The notes under the pieces: model-generated
Seen by the model: only the letters and a program-made list of their open reading frames with translations
Told to the model about the DNA's origin: nothing
The model's database searches: none
Made by a program: the position numbers and the translations under genes
Shown: one piece after another, positions 49,281 through 51,561 of the stretch
How positions within the stretch are numbered: position 1 is the first letter of the stretch
Layout: every line of letters starts with the position of its first letter
DNA from: Stenomitos frigidus ULC18
GTDB lineage: Bacteria > Cyanobacteriota > Cyanobacteriia > Leptolyngbyales > Leptolyngbyaceae
Direction of reading: 5' to 3'
DNA length: 51,561 nt
Assembly (NCBI RefSeq): GCF_003003795.1
Contig: NZ_PVWK01000125.1
Location: forward strand, 1 to 51,561

Positions 49281-50351
49281 ATGGTTGTAGCGAAATCAGA
49301 CCCTAGAAAACAGGCAGACGATCGTGCAACAAGTGCACCAACAATGCCACCTCAAGTAGCGATGATGCAAATGGCAAATGCCTATCGCGTCTCGCAGGCA
49401 ATCCATGTGGCAGCAAAATTGGGCATTGCAGATGTGTTGTCTGATGGTGCAAAAAGCATTCCTGTTCTTGCAGCGGCGACACAAACTCATCCACAAGCGC
49501 TCTATCGCCTGCTACGAGCGCTTGCCAGCATGGGGATTTTTGCCGAAACTGAAACGGGTGAATTTGCCTTAACTCCGCGTGCAGCAACGCTGCGCTCAAA
49601 CGTTCCTGGTTCTCTGAGAGACTACGCGATCGTTCTGGGTGAAACGTGGCACTGGCAGACCTGGGGAGACATTCTCTACAGCGTGCAAACTGGGCAACCC
49701 GCGTTCGATCACCTCTACGGGATGGAGTTTTTGGACTACCTCGCCCAACATCCTGACCTTGCCAGCGCGTTCGATCGCAGCATGGTCAGCCTGCTGGAAA
49801 CGATCGATAACGGCATTCTCGCCCACTACACCTTCACGAAGACAATCGTCGAAGTCGGCATTCCCGGTGGCTATGGGTCTTTGCTGGCGCGCATACTCAA
49901 AGCGGACTCCAGCTTGAGCGGTATCTTCTTTGATCTGGCGCCCGGCATTGCCCTGGCACAATCGCTGCTGACGGCTCAAGGAGTGAGTGATCGTTGCCAG
50001 TTAACCACTGGGGACGTGTTTGAGTCGCTGCCTCAAGGCGGGGATGTCTACATTCTCAAGAATCTGATTCACGACTGGGATGATGACACCGCAGGCAAAA
50101 TCTTGCAGAACTGCCGCAAGGCGATGCATGAGACGGCCAAGCTGTTAGTGGTGGAGATGCTTATTCCACCAGGCAATGCCCCCGCGCTCAGCAAAATCAT
50201 CGACATTGAAGCACTGATTATGTCGGCAGGTGGCTACGAGCGGACTGAAGCGCAGTATCGATCGCTGTTTGCCATCGCAGGCTTAACTGTAACCAAGGTC
50301 ATTGCGACGCGATCGCCGTTCAGCCTCATCGAAGCTGTCCGTACAAACTGA
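49281..50351 (+). CDS. SAM-dependent O-methyltransferase (AcmB/Methyltransf_2 type), copy 2
   Basis: A 356-residue paralogue of the enzyme at 42612, similar throughout: PPQVAMMQMANAYRVSQAI, ALYRLLRALASMGIF, WHWQTWGDILYSVQTGQPAF, YGMEFLDYLAQHPDLASAFD, the catalytic His in NLIHDWDDDTAGKIL and GGYERTEAQYRSLFAIAG. The SAM loop reads IVEVGIPGGYGSLL (189-202) in place of VVDVGGGHG, with a two-residue insertion at the same place as copy 1 but keeping the first Gly. So at least two hydroxyls, or one hydroxyl and one other site, may be methylated. It follows a MITE and a palindrome, and the acyltransferase starts 36 bp downstream. Confidence 0.9.
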   Translation: MVVAKSDPRKQADDRATSAPTMPPQVAMMQMANAYRVSQAIHVAAKLGIADVLSDGAKSIPVLAAATQTHPQALYRLLRALASMGIFAETETGEFALTPRAATLRSNVPGSLRDYAIVLGETWHWQTWGDILYSVQTGQPAFDHLYGMEFLDYLAQHPDLASAFDRSMVSLLETIDNGILAHYTFTKTIVEVGIPGGYGSLLARILKADSSLSGIFFDLAPGIALAQSLLTAQGVSDRCQLTTGDVFESLPQGGDVYILKNLIHDWDDDTAGKILQNCRKAMHETAKLLVVEMLIPPGNAPALSKIIDIEALIMSAGGYERTEAQYRSLFAIAGLTVTKVIATRSPFSLIEAVRTN

Positions 50352-50387
50352 CCACTCATCGCTTTCCGACACAGGGAGACTTCATCA

Positions 50388-51254
50388 ATGAAGACCGCAT
50401 GGGTATTTCCGGGGCAGGGGTCGCAAACCGTGGGCATGGCAGATAAGTTGCTTCTGCCAGCAACAAAAATGCGCTTTGAGCAAGCAGAGCGTATACTTGG
50501 CTGGTCTGTGCCCGACCTGTGTCGTCAAGAAGATCGGCTCTTCCGCACTCTTTACACGCAGCCCTGTCTGTATACGGTCTCTGCAATCCTGGCAGAGCAA
50601 ATGGCAGAGCAACCAGATTTTGTAGCGGGTCACAGTTTGGGAGAGTACGTGGCGCTCTTTGCTGCGGGCGTGTTTAGCTTTGAGACCGGCTTGCAGTTGG
50701 TCAAACAGCGAGCATCATTGATGGATCGGGTGAGTACAGGCGGGATGATAGCGTTGATGGGAGTCGATCGCGCTCAACTCGAAACGCAATTGCAACAAAC
50801 GTCGAACGTTGTTCTTGCTAATGACAACCATCCAGGTCAGGTTGTGCTTTCCGGGCTAGCGGATGCCGTTCAAACCGTGCTGGCTCAGGTAAAATTTCGT
50901 CGAGCCGTCCCCCTGAAGGTAAGCGGCGCGTTTCATTCGCCCGTTGTGGCCGAAGCAGCGGCAGCGTTCCGTCAGATCTTGGAGTCTGTTCCCTTTAAAG
51001 CGGCTCAAATTCCAGTGATCTCAAATGTTGATCCAACGCCCGCAATCGACGCTGATATTTTAAAGGCGAGATTAATGCAGCAGATGACAGGCTCCGTTCG
51101 ATGGCGCGAAACGTCTTTAAGGCTAGCGATAGAGGGCGTTGAACGGGTAGTTGAAATTGGTCCCGGAACAGTTCTAACGGGATTGATTGAGCGAACCTGT
51201 GACAATCTCATTCTGGAAAATATCAGCAGTCCCTCTTACCCACTAACAGTTTGA
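50388..51254 (+). CDS. malonyl-CoA:ACP acyltransferase (FabD-like)
   Basis: A 288-residue discrete acyltransferase. It starts KTAWVFPGQGSQTVGMAD. The nucleophile is Ser83 in GHSLGEY, the substrate Arg is in KQRASLMD, the His is in SGAFHSPVV (His183), and the oxyanion Gln is in FPGQGSQ. Type II PKSs often borrow the housekeeping FabD; this one, at the far end of the locus behind a methyltransferase and with GGGAG before the ATG, is probably a dedicated malonyl supplier for the ACP at 28727. It is slightly shorter than a typical FabD (about 300-310). Last gene before the right-hand IS6 fragment. Confidence 0.9.
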   Translation: MKTAWVFPGQGSQTVGMADKLLLPATKMRFEQAERILGWSVPDLCRQEDRLFRTLYTQPCLYTVSAILAEQMAEQPDFVAGHSLGEYVALFAAGVFSFETGLQLVKQRASLMDRVSTGGMIALMGVDRAQLETQLQQTSNVVLANDNHPGQVVLSGLADAVQTVLAQVKFRRAVPLKVSGAFHSPVVAEAAAAFRQILESVPFKAAQIPVISNVDPTPAIDADILKARLMQQMTGSVRWRETSLRLAIEGVERVVEIGPGTVLTGLIERTCDNLILENISSPSYPLTV

Positions 51255-51343
51255 GGCGAGTAACAATATACAGATAGCGCGCAAAAAGCACTCCCAGCTT
51301 TAGGGTAGGGGTGATTCTCTAAAGGAAGGAAAGCAATTCACCC

Positions 51344-51488
51344 GGTTCTGTCGCAAGAATGATACGCTGGGGAGGCTCAATTTTCTCCCACCTCATCCAA
51401 AATGGCTTCCCAATCCCTGTTTAAGTGGTGTCACTTTCTGCCAGAGATCAGCCTGCTGAACGTGCGGTAGTCTTGCCGTTAGCCCTTA
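51344..51488 (+). mobile_element. truncated copy of the IS6-family element
   Basis: 145 bp beginning with the IS6 terminal repeat GGTTCTGTCGCAA and matching 15866-16010 with only a few differences (for example GCAAGAATG versus GCAAGCATG, CCCACCTC versus CCCATCTC). It includes the start of the transposase frame and the same two TAG codons. The match ends abruptly after AGCCCTTA. Same orientation as the left copy. No transposase function remains. Confidence 0.85.
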
Positions 51489-51561
51489 GGAGATTTCTAG
51501 GAATGAATTTACCCGCTAGCAGGTTGAATAAGGATATCCCATTTTGGTAATTCTGGATTGC

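Noticed and set aside
1-51561. tRNA, rRNA or replication origin
   Set aside because: I saw no cloverleaf, rRNA-like or origin-like sequence by eye. A covariance-model scan would be needed to exclude small RNAs.

Overview
This is cyanobacterial chromosomal DNA. The palindrome GCGATCGC (HIP1) is frequent in genes and spacers. Many spacers carry short cyanobacterial-type repeats (ATTCAAAATTC arrays, CTGATCG arrays, hairpins). The coding style (giant Ser/Thr kinase-AAA-histidine kinase hybrids, HTH-NACHT NTPases, DUF-rich proteins) fits a filamentous or Leptolyngbya-like cyanobacterium. The genus is my guess only.

Layout. 1-1.9 kb: degraded accessory DNA with a small hypothetical gene, a DUF6985-like gene and an N-terminal scrap of DNA polymerase IV. 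1.9-8.5 kb: a 2004-residue kinase/AAA/GAF/PAS/histidine kinase hybrid overlapping its NarL-type response regulator. 9-9.3 kb: a broken Rrf2 regulator. 9.5-15.4 kb (minus strand): a four-gene sugar/osmolyte operon (GMC oxidoreductase, SDR, GH63-like glucosidase, aquaporin). 15.9-16.7 kb: a decayed IS6-family element. 17.4 kb: a YjdF-family gene. 18.6-51.3 kb: a large biosynthetic locus. A second, truncated piece of the same IS6 element lies at 51.3-51.5 kb in the same orientation.

The locus at 20.9-51.3 kb is a type II (dissociated, iterative) aromatic polyketide cluster, a class dominated by actinobacteria and rare in cyanobacteria. The minus-strand core (32.6 down to 21 kb) encodes a MetF-like protein, KS-alpha with intact Cys-His-His, a KS-beta/chain length factor lacking Cys and one His, ACP, its own AcpS-type phosphopantetheinyl transferase, a benzoate-CoA-ligase-like enzyme, a cupin cyclase, a CMD-fold protein, a PF04199 cyclase, a TcmN-like aromatase, a salicylate synthase, an alpha/beta hydrolase and a TPR protein. 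Salicylate synthase plus aryl ligase suggest that chorismate-derived salicylate primes the synthase. An HTH-NACHT protein gene lies on each side of this core.

The plus-strand half (36-51 kb) carries an HlyD/ABC/ABC-2 exporter, a tailoring operon (ABM monooxygenase, O-methyltransferase, P450, Rieske oxygenase), a beta-propeller-like protein, a degenerate AcpS, a free-standing type-ISP specificity domain, a second O-methyltransferase and a malonyl-CoA:ACP acyltransferase. Three plus-strand units (exporter, tailoring, late unit) share a direct-repeat element AACCTAnnCCTAACYT with an 11-bp period, followed by a -10-like box. This suggests one activator of the Pho-box/OmpR or SARP type. No ketoreductase and no KSIII are in the window, so the expected product is a non-reduced, salicyl-primed, methylated and oxygenated polycyclic aromatic, exported by the adjacent pump.
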